From Cavia porcellus (taxonomy: Eukaryota > Chordata > Mammalia > Rodentia > Caviidae), in contig NW_026947493.1 of assembly GCF_034190915.1 (NCBI RefSeq), positions 39,860,501-39,924,500 on the forward strand: DNA of 64,000 nt. Direction: 5' to 3'. The notes below the pieces were generated by a model. The model ran no database searches. It was not told the DNA's origin and saw only the letters and a list, made by a program, of their open reading frames with translations. The position numbers and the translations under genes were made by a program. Positions 22,183-34,214 of the stretch are shown here, one piece after another. Every line of letters begins with the position of its first letter. Positions within the stretch are counted from its first letter, which is position 1.

Positions 22183-23454
22183 ATGGTAAAATTAAACAGA
22201 ACAAAACAGACCAAAACAGGTAATAAGGAAACAAGTTTAAGAAACACAGATTTCAAAGCAAGACCACTGGAGATCTTCACTATCATATTGTCTCTTGTTT
22301 TCTTCCAAATAATTGTCCACATCTTCACACACAGTGAATACATACTGAACAACATAGTACTAAATGAATCAGAACAGGATGATGAAGGCATTTTAGGTCT
22401 TCAAGACCAAACAATAGGGAAGTCAACAATGGCTTCCATAATATCTCTTGTTCTCTTCAAAATAGCTGTCCATATCTTTACATATTTTGAAATTAAACAT
22501 AATATTGCCCTGAACAGTAAATAACAGTATTGCAAGATTTTATATCATAATGCTTCAGAATTAGCACTGGGTATCTTAGTGTCTCTTTTTCTTCAGAGTA
22601 TCTGTTCATTACATCATGCATTATATAATCTTTCCCATAAACTGTTTAGACATTCTACACATGTGTGAATCTCTATATGTATACCTATCCTTTCTGTATT
22701 TTAGGGAAAAAACAGATCAAAACACAAGACAACAAAACAAATTCCTAGAAAAACATGAAATGAAAAAGACATATTAAACCACAATACCAGGTGATCTATA
22801 GTAGTTACTATGCTGTCTCTTGTTATTTTCAATAGAATTGTCTACATCATCAGGCATAATATAACTGAACATAGCATTACATAGCAATTTTAATAAAACA
22901 CAACATTAGAGACATTCTAGGACTTTAAAAGCAGTTAATAATCAAACCAGAATGGGTATCTTATTGCATCTTGTCATCTTCAGAGTAGTTGCTTCTACTC
23001 TTAGTCTTGATACTATCAGACATACAAAATTTGAATAAAATCAGTCAAGACAAAAAAGTGGTCTAACAAACCAGATTCAAATAAGAAGAGTAAGTAATAC
23101 AGGGCTTCAGTTGAAGTTAATAAGAAATTAAGAATAGTTACCATAATATATCCTGCTATTTTTGGGACAGCTGATTGTGCTCTCAACTATAGTATGAGTA
23201 GACATACTGGAACAGAATAAATTCAAACTAAACAGAGCAATAAGACTAATGGGGCTTTAAAATCCTGATACACTATTAACAGTGTCCTCTGCCTTCCTTT
23301 TTTTAGACAATTCCTTCCTTTTCACTTTCTCACGGTGCTTTTTATATTTTGGGTCCAGCTAACTCCTTTAGTCTTTAGATTAGGAGGGCAACCCACTATC
23401 TATCTAAGTGGTGCTGAACCTTTTCAATCCTGAGCTTCATCTTGAGCTGTATTC
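22183..23454 (-). repeat. Long L1-type 3' UTR of HAL1-like copy 2
   Basis: It is built of the same about 140-bp degenerate units ('tctcttgttctcttcaaaat') as the L1 3' UTRs at 8926-9478 and 38665-39125. The segment 22700-23060 aligns by eye with 600-960 of L1-A ('aatcaaaccagaatggg'). It contains copy B of the 250-bp repeat. Confidence 0.7.
23062..23311. repeat. 250-bp direct repeat, copy B
   Basis: Partner of 21765-22014, 1,297 bases downstream, 249 of 250 bases identical. This copy lies in its natural place inside the 3' UTR of the HAL1-like element, so it is the likely source of copy A. Confidence 0.95.
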
Positions 23455-23859
23455 CTTTACCTACTAAAGCCTCAAGGTTTTCCTTCCTTATAGCTGAGTA
23501 TTTCTCCACTGCACAAAAGTGTCATGACTTTCCAACCTATCTGCAGCTGCTGGACGCGTTGCCCCTATTTCTCTCTGATTCCTTGTCATATAGAGCATCA
23601 TTTTCTCATCTTTGACTTTCATTTTATTCACTCTCTTTGAGGTTAAATATATTTCCTATTCAGAGCATCTTGATGGATCCTATCTCCTGATCTACACTGC
23701 CTGTGTTTCCTTTTGTTAGTGTATCAAGGCCATCTGTATTAGAAATTATAGCCAACCTTCTCTGCCTCATATGCTATTTTACTTTTCTGCTATTATTTGT
23801 CCACTTTTCCCCTTCATTCCACTATCTGCCCTGCTCATTGAGACCTCTCTGCCACCGTT
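23455..23859 (-). pseudogene. ORF2 remnant of HAL1-like copy 2 with shared deletion junction
   Basis: The N-terminal ORF2 segment (about 23570-23760, aligned with 15130-15310 in copy 1) joins the ORF2 C-terminal tail (about 23455-23555, aligned with 14995-15115). The joint reads 'cagctgctggacgcgttgcc' here and 'tagttgattgcgaagctacc' in copy 1, at the same alignment position. Reverse transcriptase coding sequence is absent. Confidence 0.7.
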
Positions 23860-24830
23860 TCTGGAGTCCTGGTATTTTTTTCTATCTCTCTCTAGAATGT
23901 CCTTCAGTATTTTTTGTAGGGTTGGATTGGTGGTTATGAACTTCCAAAGTTCTTCCTTGTCATGGAAATATCTTGTTTCCCCATTAATTTTGAGAGAGAG
24001 CTTTTCAGGGTACATCACTCTGGACCAGAGGTTATTTTCTTTCAGGGCTTGGACACCTTCACTCCAAGTTCTTCTTGATTTGATAGTTTGTGTTGAGAAA
24101 TCTGTTGTGACTTTGATGAATTTTCTTTCATAGGTAATCTGTTTCTTTTCTCTGACTGCTTTTAATATTTTGTTTTTGTGGTGAATTTCTGGGATCTTGA
24201 TTATTAAATGTCTAAGTATAGATCTGTTTTGGATATAGTTGGTTGGAGTTCTGCATGCCCCATTTATGTGGATATCATTTCCTTTTCCTATATGCTTGGG
24301 AAGTTTTCCTTAATTATTTTTGCAAATAGCCTTTGTAGTTCATTTGTGTTTACTCCTCTTCTTCAGTTACATTTCTTATTCTTAAGTTATAGATCCTCTT
24401 GTTTCTAGCCTTTGTATTGTTACTTCCTGGTTCCTTATTTTTTTAAGAAGTCTTTTCTTTTAATGATTACACATTGCAAATCTATCTTCAAACTTTGAAA
24501 GGCTAACTTTAGTTTCTGTGAAACATTTTGCCAGCTTTCAATGGAGTTTTTAATTTCCTGGTAATCTCTTTGAATCTGTTTCATGTATTCTGTTTATATT
24601 CTTCACCAAAGGTTTCTCTTCTTTTTCTGGGTTCCTCCATTCTTCCATCTGTGTCTTCTTGAGAGGGACTTAGCATTTTTATTAATCATTTTATATCTTG
24701 CCTCACTTGGATTAGCATTTCAGTTTTAAGTTCATCTGTGAGGTCACGAAAGTATTTCTTTATGTCCATTGATGCTGTGGCTAATATTGCATGATTGTTG
24801 CCCTGGATCTCTTCTGTATTCTCCTAGACT
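23779..24830 (-). pseudogene. ORF1 of HAL1-like copy 2, decayed
   Basis: This is the L1 ORF1-type RNA-binding protein. The C-terminal domain is clear in the frame 23779-24018: 'MYPEKLSLKINGETRYFHDK', then a segment ending 'ILKDILERDRKKYQ'. This matches the ORF1p C-terminus of L1-C (41213-41395). Unlike L1-C, the frame runs about 30 codons past the usual 'KPLS' end before stopping. An RRM block lies at 24130-24350 and coiled-coil coding at 24480-24720, both frameshifted. The start is placed approximately. Confidence 0.7.
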
Positions 24831-24849
24831 TATTTTCCCAAGGTCAGTG

Positions 24850-25665
24850 GCTGGAGGCTTTTTCTTATTTCTCTTGTCATGTTTCTGGTTTCTTTCAGAT
24901 GGGTGTGTGGTGGAGGTTTCAGGCCCTCTCTGTATTGCTTACGGTTTTTCTGAAGTATGCTGGCTGGGGGCTTGGTGCCTTCTCCAGTTTACTGTTATCT
25001 GAGATGCATGCAGGGATGATATGGACTAGCCCCTTTTCTCTGAGCCAGTCAACTGGCAATTGCCTTCAGCACATTAGTCTGTGCCATGTAGATGTCACAA
25101 GTTTTGTCCCTGGCTATTGGGTCCCAACCAGGGACGTGACCCAGCCCAAGCAGATCCCACCAGTCCTCTTTGGGCCAGGGGTGGCTAACTGATGCCCCTG
25201 CAGTAGGTTCCGGGTTCAGGCCTGTCCTGTCCAACTCCAGTATGTCCACCAGCCAGCCACACCCACCCGTGGGACCCAATTTCCAGCATTCACCGTGAAT
25301 TAATGCAGCGTTTCACATTGGCTCCACTTTACGCTGCGCTGTATCCTCCCACCATGGGCCCTGGACTCACCAATTCCCGATTTCAGCAGCCTCAGCTTCA
25401 GTGCAACCGTGAATCATCTGACTCCAAGGAACGCCCAGCCCAGCATGGGACCGATTCTAGTGAGAGCATCTGGTTCCAGCCTTTCATCCACGTTTTTCCT
25501 TCCTTTATTTCTTTTTCTTTTTCCTCAGTTTCTTCCTGGGTCATGAGAATCCCTCTCCTTTCATCTGGTCTTCTCCAAGGTGTTAAATTCTAGCATCTGA
25601 GTTGTTTTTCTCAGAGAGGCTCTCTACCCTGCTACCTATCAAACCACCATCTTCAGAACTCCTCC
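24850..25665 (-). promoter_or_regulatory. 5' UTR/promoter of HAL1-like copy 2
   Basis: About 0.8 kb of GC-richer sequence. A dozen or so CpGs are retained between about 25130 and 25500, far above the surroundings. The first bases on the minus strand contain AAGATGGTGG, close to the YY1-type site at the start of primate L1 5' UTRs. No 171- or 190-bp monomers were seen. Promoter function is inferred from position and motif only. Confidence 0.6.
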
Positions 25666-27189
25666 AAAAAGAGTGATTTTTTTTAAAATTCAAAATAAAT
25701 TACATCTGTTCTCCAAGAAGTAACTAAAATGACATTCAGTCACCTTAGAAAACAGTGTGGAGACAAGTAGGACAGAGGCTTCTAAAAATAAACCCCAAAG
25801 TGGTTAGAAAATATGTAATGAAGATCTGGAGCCATTTTTTTTATCATTGCATATTTTTATTTAGCTCTTTTGGTTTTATAAATTTATGTTGTATTTCTTA
25901 ATTTAAACCAAGAGTTTCTAGAAACAGAGGCTTTAAAAATCATCATTTGTGTCTCCCTGAATTCCAAATAGCTGCTTAATAAATATTTTCTGATTTTATA
26001 GTGGATTAATACCAGGGAGATCCACTTGTTCCTTGGATCTGTGACAATTTCTTAGGCAAAAATGGGAAGAAATAGAATGTTGTAAAGAATACCAACTGCC
26101 AATCATCATTCTTTTACTAACTCCACCTTCTAAAACCAAATTTTCTAGTGAATAATGCAGAAAGTGCAATAATTTCTACTCTACAAATTTCAAAAATAAG
26201 TAAGATAAACTTGAAAAGAACATGGATTATTAGGAAAGACAGCCCTCATTCTTAGGTTCTCAATGCAGTCCAAATCCTCAAAACACCATTGATCATGCCA
26301 TGTCTGTCTATCAAATTGGGGCTCAACTGAAATCACTGGAACCCTAATTTTAGTTTGCTTTTGGAGACAAAGGATTACAAAGTGCTGTGTGGTGGTTTAG
26401 CTGCTTTCTTTTTCTCTTGTCCTAACTTCTTTAAAAAAGAAAATAGAGAAAAGATAGCTGTGGAATGAGCCAGTGCATCAATCTGTTTCTTGTCTCTCAT
26501 TCTGCCCCACTGTCTGTGTACTCCTCTGGGAAGGAATCCTGGGGAATAGATGGGAGGGGATAACAAGCAAATTCTAGTGCTTCTTGTGGAGTGGAGATGG
26601 TCAGGGAAGGCACACAGTGCTTACTATAAAATGCAGTAGTGGAGCCAGTCCCTCCTTTGGGGCTCTTTATAGGAAGCTAGCCTTCATCCTTAGAGACTGA
26701 GGCATTTGAATTAATTGTCTCCACTTTACACAAATACTTTACCTGAAATAAAAGGAATAAAATACTGTAATGCAACCAAGACCCTCTTTACAAGATGAAT
26801 ATGAATATACCTGCCCATATACCACAAAACCACACAGTGCAGGATAATGTTTAACCCAATGATTAAGGGTTGTCCTGTCAACAGTTTTCTTGTTGGTGGT
26901 ATTGTCTCCTAGGTGTAAGCACTAGAGGTTTGCACCTGAATTCTGCATGGTATGTCCTGCAGTGTTAGGCAAACATCTTCTGCTCATTCTGCGTGATTTT
27001 TCTGTAGGAGAAAAAGAATCTCTGGTTCTTTTTGTCCAGAGTATAGAGACTTAGTTTTTCAAAATGCAGAGCTTTAAATGTGCCATCCAATTCAACCTTA
27101 TACAAGCTTTCCCAGAAAATAAAGCTCTAACATTTTTAAAAGATCTCATATGATTATTGATGGTTTGACATCTTTTTAACCTTATTTTC
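25666..27189. other. Unique intergenic sequence
   Basis: No exon or RNA gene was recognised. The 'gcttaataaatattttctg' string at about 25973 resembles the end of an old L2/MIR repeat but is too short to call. Confidence 0.4.
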
Positions 27190-27630
27190 CTTTCTTCTTC
27201 ACTCCATTCACAGAGCTCATGTCCCAAGATTTTGTTCTTCCCCCTGTTTTTGCACATTTCTGTGCCATTCTTATCTTGTTCCTTGATCTGCCATTCTTCT
27301 GTGTTTCCTTATCTACTAGAGAAACTCACTTTATGCTACAAATCTCCTCCGGGATGCCATTTCTACCTTGAAGTCAAAACATGTCTCAGTGCCCTTCCTC
27401 ACTTGGAAGATTAAATGACCACTGTCCACACATATCTCCACTGCCTCATCTACACTATAATTTTTAGCACTAGTTTAACCTTTTGACTCGTATAATTTGT
27501 GTTTTTGTGTCTCTCACTGGAGGCCATGAATCCCTTGGATACTGAAGTTCTCTCATTTTCATTTTTTCAAAATTCATAAAGACCAAAATGTTGCCAGGTA
27601 TATAGTTGGTATTCAAGGAATATATGTGGC
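27190..27630 (-). repeat. Probable L2 LINE fragment, antisense
   Basis: The order of elements fits L2 3' ends in antisense: 'tttttgcacatttctgtgcc', a 'gggatgccatttct..cctt' block, 'ggaggccatgaatcc', and 'ttgccaggtatatagttggt'. Divergence is high. Confidence 0.45.
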
Positions 27631-28164
27631 AGGGGAGTAAATTTAAGGTAATTCCCAGGCCCATTAGACTAACCTTGTCCTCTTCTCCAACCATCTGTCT
27701 TTGGAATGACTTCAGATAGGGATGTCTTACAGAGACCAAAATGCACTTCAAATGAAGCCTGTGTTTAATGAATAACTGGTGCTTGGTTTCTCTGTTGTTC
27801 ACATGCTGCTTGAAAGAAAGTTAAATAGAAATAAAAATAACAGAGACTGTAGTATTTTTCACAAGCAGAAACTAAAGAGATGCTGTTTCAGGTATTCTTT
27901 CCCATAGAAGATCTCCAGATTTTGAATTTACAAATTGATGTCAAGTAAGTTTCCAGTCTCAGTTTAGAGGCATTCATTTTTATCCATTATGTACTATCTG
28001 GAGAGCAGGAAACATTATGTCAAAGTCATGTGCTTGTGTTCATTTTTGTCCTCCTCCTAAGGAGAGAGGCACTTACCAATTTGGGTATGAGGGTTAAAAA
28101 GAGCAAGATAATAACGACAAGCAAAAATTGCACAGCAATTTGCAGCCTCCAAGCCCTTCAATCT
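27631..28164. other. Unique sequence, nothing recognised
   Basis: AT-rich with no coding or repeat signal I can name. Confidence 0.4.
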
Positions 28165-28295
28165 TCTGTAGCATTTAACCCTCAAGATGATCTTGTGAGG
28201 CTGGTATTATTGCCCCTACTTTGCAGAGGAAAAAACTCAGGCTAATGATGTTTAAGTGACTTGTCTAAGGTTATATAAAGGCACCCAGACTGACA
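28165..28295 (+). repeat. MIR SINE fragment
   Basis: The core matches the MIR consensus in sense: 'taaccctcaagatgatcttg', 'ttgcagaggaaaaaactcag', then 'gtgacttgtctaaggttata'. Confidence 0.75.
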
Positions 28296-28384
28296 GAATG
28301 CTACTTATTCATAGTAACAAAGAGTGGGCTGAACTCCAGTATGATTATACTGGATTTTCCCTATAATCCTGATGATGGATGACA

Positions 28385-28530
28385 ATGTAGCAGACATTGC
28401 TTTCCATGCTTTCCTTGTATTAATTCATTTCATCTGCAAAACATGCACAAAGTAGAAACAGTTAATACTCTCTTCATTTTACTAAGGAAAGAAGTGAATC
28501 TCACAGAGGTTAAAACCATTGGTCTCAGCA
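28385..28530 (+). repeat. MIR SINE fragment
   Basis: 'ttgtattaattcatttcat', 'ttcattttactaaggaaag' and 'ctcacagaggttaaaacc' follow the MIR core order in sense. It lies about 90 bases after another MIR, but both contain the core, so they are separate insertions. Confidence 0.7.
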
Positions 28531-29029
28531 GTTTAACTGATGAACCACAGTGTCAAGATTAGGACTAAGGTAATTTGGTTCTCAAACCCATTCTAAGTTG
28601 TTTGTCTGCTGTAGTCATACTAGCTGTCGGGGAGTGGTGTAAGGTGTCATTGTGAGGGATGCCGCAGAGGAATGGCAGTGGGTAAATACAAGGTTTTCAA
28701 GGTCAACAAGAACCCAATGTAGAGGCAGACAAGTTTTATGGCTGCAAAGTCCTCACCTTGCTTCCAGTTATGATGCAATCCCTCTCACTCCTCGTTGCCA
28801 TCTTCTCACCCATTGCTCAGGACAGCACCTAACACAAATGCGGGGTGGGGTGGGGGCGCAAAGATCAGAAAAAATAAATTGAATGAAGAAAACAAAGTTC
28901 CTTCAATGTTCAATTATCAGTAAATGGGGAAAAGAATCCTACTGACCAGTTAGAGAAGCAGATCATACATTTCTTTCAAATTCCACTTCTGCGCTCCAGC
29001 TGAAAAACAATTTTCTTCTTGTTTTTCTT
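28531..29029. other. Unique sequence
   Basis: No gene recognised. A short G-rich run (gggtggggtggggg) lies at about 28843-28856. The small open frame at 28652-28882 has no recognisable product. Confidence 0.4.
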
Positions 29030-29350
29030 CTGTGCAATTCCTATTTGTCTTTATGGTCTCAGCTTAGATATGACTTGCTTTGAGAAATCTTCCTTACTTA
29101 TCCTTTCTCTCTACAGTCTGATGTAGGTTCATTCTATGATAATTTATAGCCACTAAATTTTCCTTTGAAAGGTATTCATGGTACTCATACACATTTCCTC
29201 TAATGTTATTGTTAAATGCGTGCACATGTGCACATACACACAGACAATGATTTCCACAGAAGCAAGGATGGTTTATTTCATGCATGTTGTTTCTTGGAAC
29301 ACTAAAATTTTACCTGTTCATTAAATATTTTTAAGATGAATGAGTGTATC
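29030..29350 (-). repeat. L2 LINE 3' end, antisense
   Basis: 'gtctcagcttagatatgac' and 'gagaaatcttccttac' are followed after about 170 bases by 'aagcaaggatggtttatttc' and the terminal 'cattaaatatttttaagatg'. This is the usual order for an antisense L2 3' end. Part of the middle holds a short CA-rich stretch (29218-29244). Confidence 0.6.
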
Positions 29351-30194
29351 AAATTTATCAGGAGTCACCGAAAAGTGTTCATCATTAATAAGAACGTGGA
29401 AACAAGATACATTGTCTTAGTTCAAAATTTAGTTATTAGAGCCCTTTCAGCATAGTTTTTAGTGCTTGAAGGATGGATAATAACAGCAAGGGCCCCCAAG
29501 TCTTTCTTTTCTCACTTGGAAGGGCTCAGAGAGTGGTTATTGTGGCTTCCAATTGTAATTGTTACCTCTTATTTTAAGGTTTCATTTTTATGTATACTAT
29601 CTTGATCTGCCCTAACTCAGATCTGACTTGAGGTTGGCTTACACCACCTACTGCTACATTGGACTTTGTTTAACCTTTTTAAATTACACTCATCCACACT
29701 GAAAAATTCATTTCTTCCTAAATTTCAATTTATCTTCTTTTATAAGTTCTTTGATGGTCGTGCCTTAGCATTTTTTTTTTTTTTGTTAGATGAAGAAGAA
29801 AATGGGTAAAAAAGAAGTTAGAAGAAGCCATATCTTAGCATGATCTCAACTAAGGTAAATAAAAATTAGGATGTATTCAGTGGAATTTTTTTTTTACTTG
29901 CAATTTAAGTTAATTTTAGGTTACATTACTATTCTGACTTGATTACTATATTAATTTGTATTTACTTTGGTTTGTGCATATTTGGCCTTCAGGGTTTTGA
30001 ATTATGAATTTGAAATCATACATGGATTGGCAAATTTAATTTTTTCACAAACTACTGATACTGTGTTTCTCTTCACACTCCATGCTGTGAAGATTTTTCT
30101 GTTCAAATGGTTTATTTATAAAAATATTTCCCCTATCTACCCCCTCAGTACTGGTATAAAATCCCAGTGCCTTCATACTGAACTTCATCCTCAG
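29351..30194. other. Unique AT-rich sequence
   Basis: No gene or nameable repeat. Poly-T runs at about 29771-29784 and 29887-29895. Confidence 0.4.
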
Positions 30195-30328
30195 CTCTGT
30201 TTTATTTTTGAGACAATGTCTAACAAAGTCACTAAATTTCCCAGGCTGGACTCAAATTTGCAATCTTGTAGTTTCAGTCTCCCAGAGTTCTGGGAAGTAC
30301 AGGGAGCTTACCATAACAGGCTTGCTTG
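30195..30328 (-). mobile_element. 7SL-derived (B1/Alu-type) SINE, antisense
   Basis: 'tttttgagacaatgtctaac' leads into 'cccaggctggactcaaattt', 'cagtctcccagagttctgg' and 'cataacaggc'. This is the reverse complement of a 7SL-derived SINE monomer without the B1 internal duplication (proto-B1-like). It is diverged. A TTTC microsatellite follows directly. Confidence 0.7.
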
Positions 30329-30331
30329 TTT

Positions 30332-30383
<52 letters not shown>

Positions 30384-30384
30384 T
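30329..30384. repeat. (TTTC)n microsatellite
   Basis: About 14 perfect TTTC units, abutting the distal end of an antisense 7SL-derived SINE. It is likely length-polymorphic. Confidence 0.95.
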
Positions 30385-33300
30385 GTGAAAATCAAACTGT
30401 AAGGCTGGAAAAAGTAGTGACTTTTGGTGACTGCTTAAGAACAATGTTGCTATCTGTCTTAGGTTGATTGCCAAAGAGATAAAATTAATTTTTTCTTACT
30501 TTCATAGAAATGCAATCTATCCTACATAGATTGGGTTTATTCATAGACCCAATGGAATTTTACACATGAAGTTTTTTTGGGTGAAGGAGGTTGTTTTGCT
30601 TTATTAAAATCTGTAATACTAGTTTTTTGTAGATTTTGTTTGTTTATATAAAGATAATTTTATAGTGTCATGATATCTATGTGGGAGGGCTGAAAGTGCT
30701 ATACTCAATTTTTTCAGTTGAATTTTACTATCTGGTTGTTTGACTTTTAAAGTTCCAATAAGATTTAGAGACAAAAGTGACAGATATCGCCAATTATCCT
30801 CCAATATAAGTGTTTTCTTCTTATTTATCAATAAAAATCCCCTTCTTCTGTATTGGATAAAGACCACATTTCCAGACTATTTCATAAATATATCCTAAGG
30901 GCTATGTTTTGACCTGTTAGAGGTATGCAGAAGTGATACACATTATTTTCACAAAATAGCACTGAGGATATAGCTAAAACTTTTTGTTTTAAATCCTCTT
31001 TCTGTCTCCTATCTAGAATACGAGGAAGAGAGACACATTGTGAGGAGTCTTTTCTGACTATTAGGTGAAATCAAAGACTGAAAATCAATAGTGGCACAGT
31101 GAGACAGAATCAAATCCACCAAATAACCTGTGTTTTGCTTAGGATAATAATATACTTCTGCCTCATTCATCCCACTTATTATGTTTTATATTCTGCTAAT
31201 ATTTTAACTTAAACAATGTAAGGAGCTAGACTGAATTTAATGCGGCTTGGACAGAACTGTGAAATGATTTGTCCTTATGGGAGTTTTGGAGATGGATTCT
31301 TAGGTGGTTGGGATCTCTGCTGCAGGACTCATGAGAGGTCTGAGAATCTGGTGTTCTGGTGTCCAAAGTGGCAGGTGTTGTCATTTGCTGTGCTAGGAGA
31401 TATATCTAGGTAAGAGAGGTGTGTGCAGCTGTAAAACACAAGTGGATACTGCCACTCTGAAACCTATGGCAGAGATAGTGAAATTGTTTCAAATGAGAAT
31501 TAGCTGCATATTCCTATTTGGTAACATTTCATACTCATATTTTGGACTTAAATATATTTGTATTTGACCCCAAAACAAAGATAAACCACTCAAATCCTAG
31601 TAATTAGCTAAGAACATTTAAGTGTTCTTAAACATTTATAACATTATAGACTTTAGTAGATATTTGAAAATAATTCTGATGGCATTTGTTTTAGAAGGAA
31701 ATTTTAAAAAGTATTTAGAAAGGAAGCTTATTAACATGGTAGGATAATTTTAGATAATTACTTCAGGGATTTTGTATCTTCCTTTGATTCTCTGATGGGA
31801 GCCACCTCTTTCAATACAATGGATTAATAAGTTTTATTTTGCTCTTCTACATATTTTTCTTAAAATATGATTATATATTATAATATACGTATACTTTATT
31901 TAATTTATAAATACTATAATTATATATTTACAAATATATTACAATTATATATTTATAGATTAAATATAATTATATGGAGAGGCAGAGAGAGCAGTAGTAT
32001 GACTCAGGCCATTATAAAAAGTGATATTTATATGGCCTCTATATTTTAAAGGATGTTTGTATGAGAAATTTCTCAGGTAGACAAAATTCTTAAAATTTTG
32101 TCTTAAATAATCATGATTACTGAGATGCTCTCTATTTTTGCGGGTATAGTTCTTTATGATGGGAAAAAGAAGTTACTGATAGTATAAGTGAATATTTTAT
32201 ACATGTTGATACTTGTGGTGTCTGCTTTGGTATCAATCTATGTTTTCTAATGATTTTTGTGTATGGAAGGAACTGTTGGAAATTTGTTTAGGGGTGGGTG
32301 TCCTTGAAACTCATCTAACTCAGTTTAATATACTGGGAATAAATCAAAAGATGTCACTGAAGAGGGAATTAATAAGTGGCTCCTTTTCAGAACTGTTCAG
32401 CTACCAGAGCCATTTTTTTGAAGTATTTGTCATTAAGTGCTGACAATTATAACTCATTATAATGAAACATTTTATAGATGTATATCTGTAGGCTCCTTTC
32501 ATATCTTCTATCCCTTTAAGGCTATAGAAAACCAGAACAATTATTGATAAAATTGAATTGCATTTTGATTGCCCACTTAGACAGTTTACTTAGCATTGGA
32601 GAGTCAGGGCTGAGAATGAGCTTGCATAAAATAATGGAGCTCTGAATGATTATTTTCTATGTTGTTCTATTTGCTACAAAATGTACCAGCATAAGCATAT
32701 TATTCAATTCCCTTGAAATCTCAAAATCAAGGCTAACAGTCTTGATGAAAGTGTTATTTTCAGAAAGTCTCTGGGATTATTCTCCAGATGGAAGTTCTTC
32801 CTGAATTCCTTGAATATTTGGGTTATTTTGGAGGGTCAGAGAAAATTATTTAAATTCCTTTTTGTTTTGGCCATTACCCAGGAAGATGGAGTTTCTCTAG
32901 AAAATACTGTTGATTGTAATGATAAATATGGATTACAAGACTAATTTTTAAAGCCTTGGACTGGCAAATAAGTTTGAGATTAATGCAGAAAAAAAATATA
33001 GCTAGGAAATAAATATGTTTATGTAATTAACATTTATTTTATTTTATTTGTCAACATTTTCTGAATTTTTTATTCCAGAGAAAGCAATATAGTTTTATTT
33101 AAAATTTTGTATAGAATTGTTTGAGTTTCTGGCCTAAAAATGATTTGTAATAATGAGATGAAAAAATCATCACTAGCAACAGCAGTTCAATCAAAGCAAC
33201 ATATTTACTTTTTATTAATTTTCACTTTTTCATCTTAAAATGAATTAATCATCTTGATAGTTTGCTCTAAAGGTTACTTTGTGAAATTATGAGTCAAAAT

Positions 33301-33962
33301 GATTACTGTGCAAATGGAAAGCACAGTTTATGGCCTTTCCAAACATTTAAACTGATATCTGAAATAGAACAGGATGAATTTCACTTCTAAAATGCTTCTT
33401 CATATCATGGTACCTTCTACATTATAAATTCTGTAGTACATATACATACATACAAATATGATACAGGATTTACTCACTTCCAACTAACATCAATACAAGT
33501 CAGCAAAACACTTCTCAAAGTAGATTTAGAGAAAGAAAAATGAAGCAGAAAGTTATTACATATTGACTCACATAACAAATCTATGAAAAGTCTGGTCACA
33601 TGTAGCCTTGCTATAGATATTTTCTTTTGGGGTATTTTCTTTTCCCATTTCTCTTTTCTCTACTTGGTTTTTATGTCTGGTTTTTATAGTCTCAGGCATT
33701 AGGATTCAGTATGTGATGGGGACATTATATTTGGGGAATAGATTTGGGTCACATTTTTAAACCCTCAGAATCAAAGGAAAAAGGTGCTTGATAAGTACTA
33801 AGTGTCTGCATGCGGAAGTGCTGAGATTTGGAGCCCAGTAGAATGTGGCCATGTGGAAAGGTCAGTTTCCCAGAGAAAGGGACGGAGATACTGTTTCCAG
33901 TAGAAGATTAAGGATCTAGATGGACAGAAATAACAGATCACTGCTTTCAGATATATAAGTGC
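30385..33962. other. Unique AT-rich sequence
   Basis: No exon or RNA gene recognised. 31866-31976 is almost purely A/T with overlapping palindromic 'ataattatat' strings. 33437-33452 is a short (CATA)n. The remaining sequence has no feature I can name. Confidence 0.4.
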
Positions 33963-34004
<42 letters not shown>

Positions 34005-34030
34005 ACACACACCACACACACTCACACACA
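33963..34030. repeat. (CA)n microsatellite
   Basis: About 20 CA units, then an imperfect CACAC tail to 34030. Confidence 0.95.
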
Positions 34031-34214
34031 AATATCTTGGAGACTTCTTATTTTTACCAGGTTTTAGTTTCATGTAGATCACTGAGGATTTCCGACACTG
34101 ATGAAGTTGAAAGTTACTGATGGATACTTAAGTGCAAGTAAGGAGAATAATGAACAGAATATGCCTTCCTCCAAAAAAACAGGGCTAGGACCTCAGCCAT
34201 CTCTTAGTAGAGAC

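Larger units (their letters stand above)
22171..25665 (-). mobile_element. HAL1-like element copy 2, near full length (about 3.5 kb)
   Basis: This minus-strand L1 derivative begins at 25665 with 'GGAGGAGTTCTGAAGATGG', an L1-style 5' terminus. A 5' UTR of about 0.8 kb, ORF1, a short N-terminal ORF2 piece, the ORF2 C-terminal tail and a long L1-type 3' UTR follow, ending in a T-run at 22171-22178. The ORF2 joint near 23560 coincides with that of copy 1. The 3' UTR (22183-23311) matches the long form seen in L1-A. Flanks 'aaaatgtatgaattttttt' (left) and 'aaaaagagtgatttttttt' (right) could be an eroded target-site duplication, though low complexity makes this weak. With 5' and 3' ends both present, it shows the deleted form is a transposed unit, not a local deletion. 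Confidence 0.75.

Noticed and set aside
21765..23311. The 250-bp direct repeats as LTRs of a small retroelement
   Set aside because: The ends lack TG...CA and any target-site duplication, and the repeat is internal L1 3' UTR sequence.
28652..28882. 76-residue frame with basic N-terminus in unique sequence
   Set aside because: No recognised family, no exon signals, and ordinary length for chance.
29967..30467. 166-residue open frame, one of the longest in the window
   Set aside because: It runs through an antisense 7SL-derived SINE and a TTTC microsatellite, which give its Leu/Phe/Ser repeats. There is no family resemblance, so it is chance.
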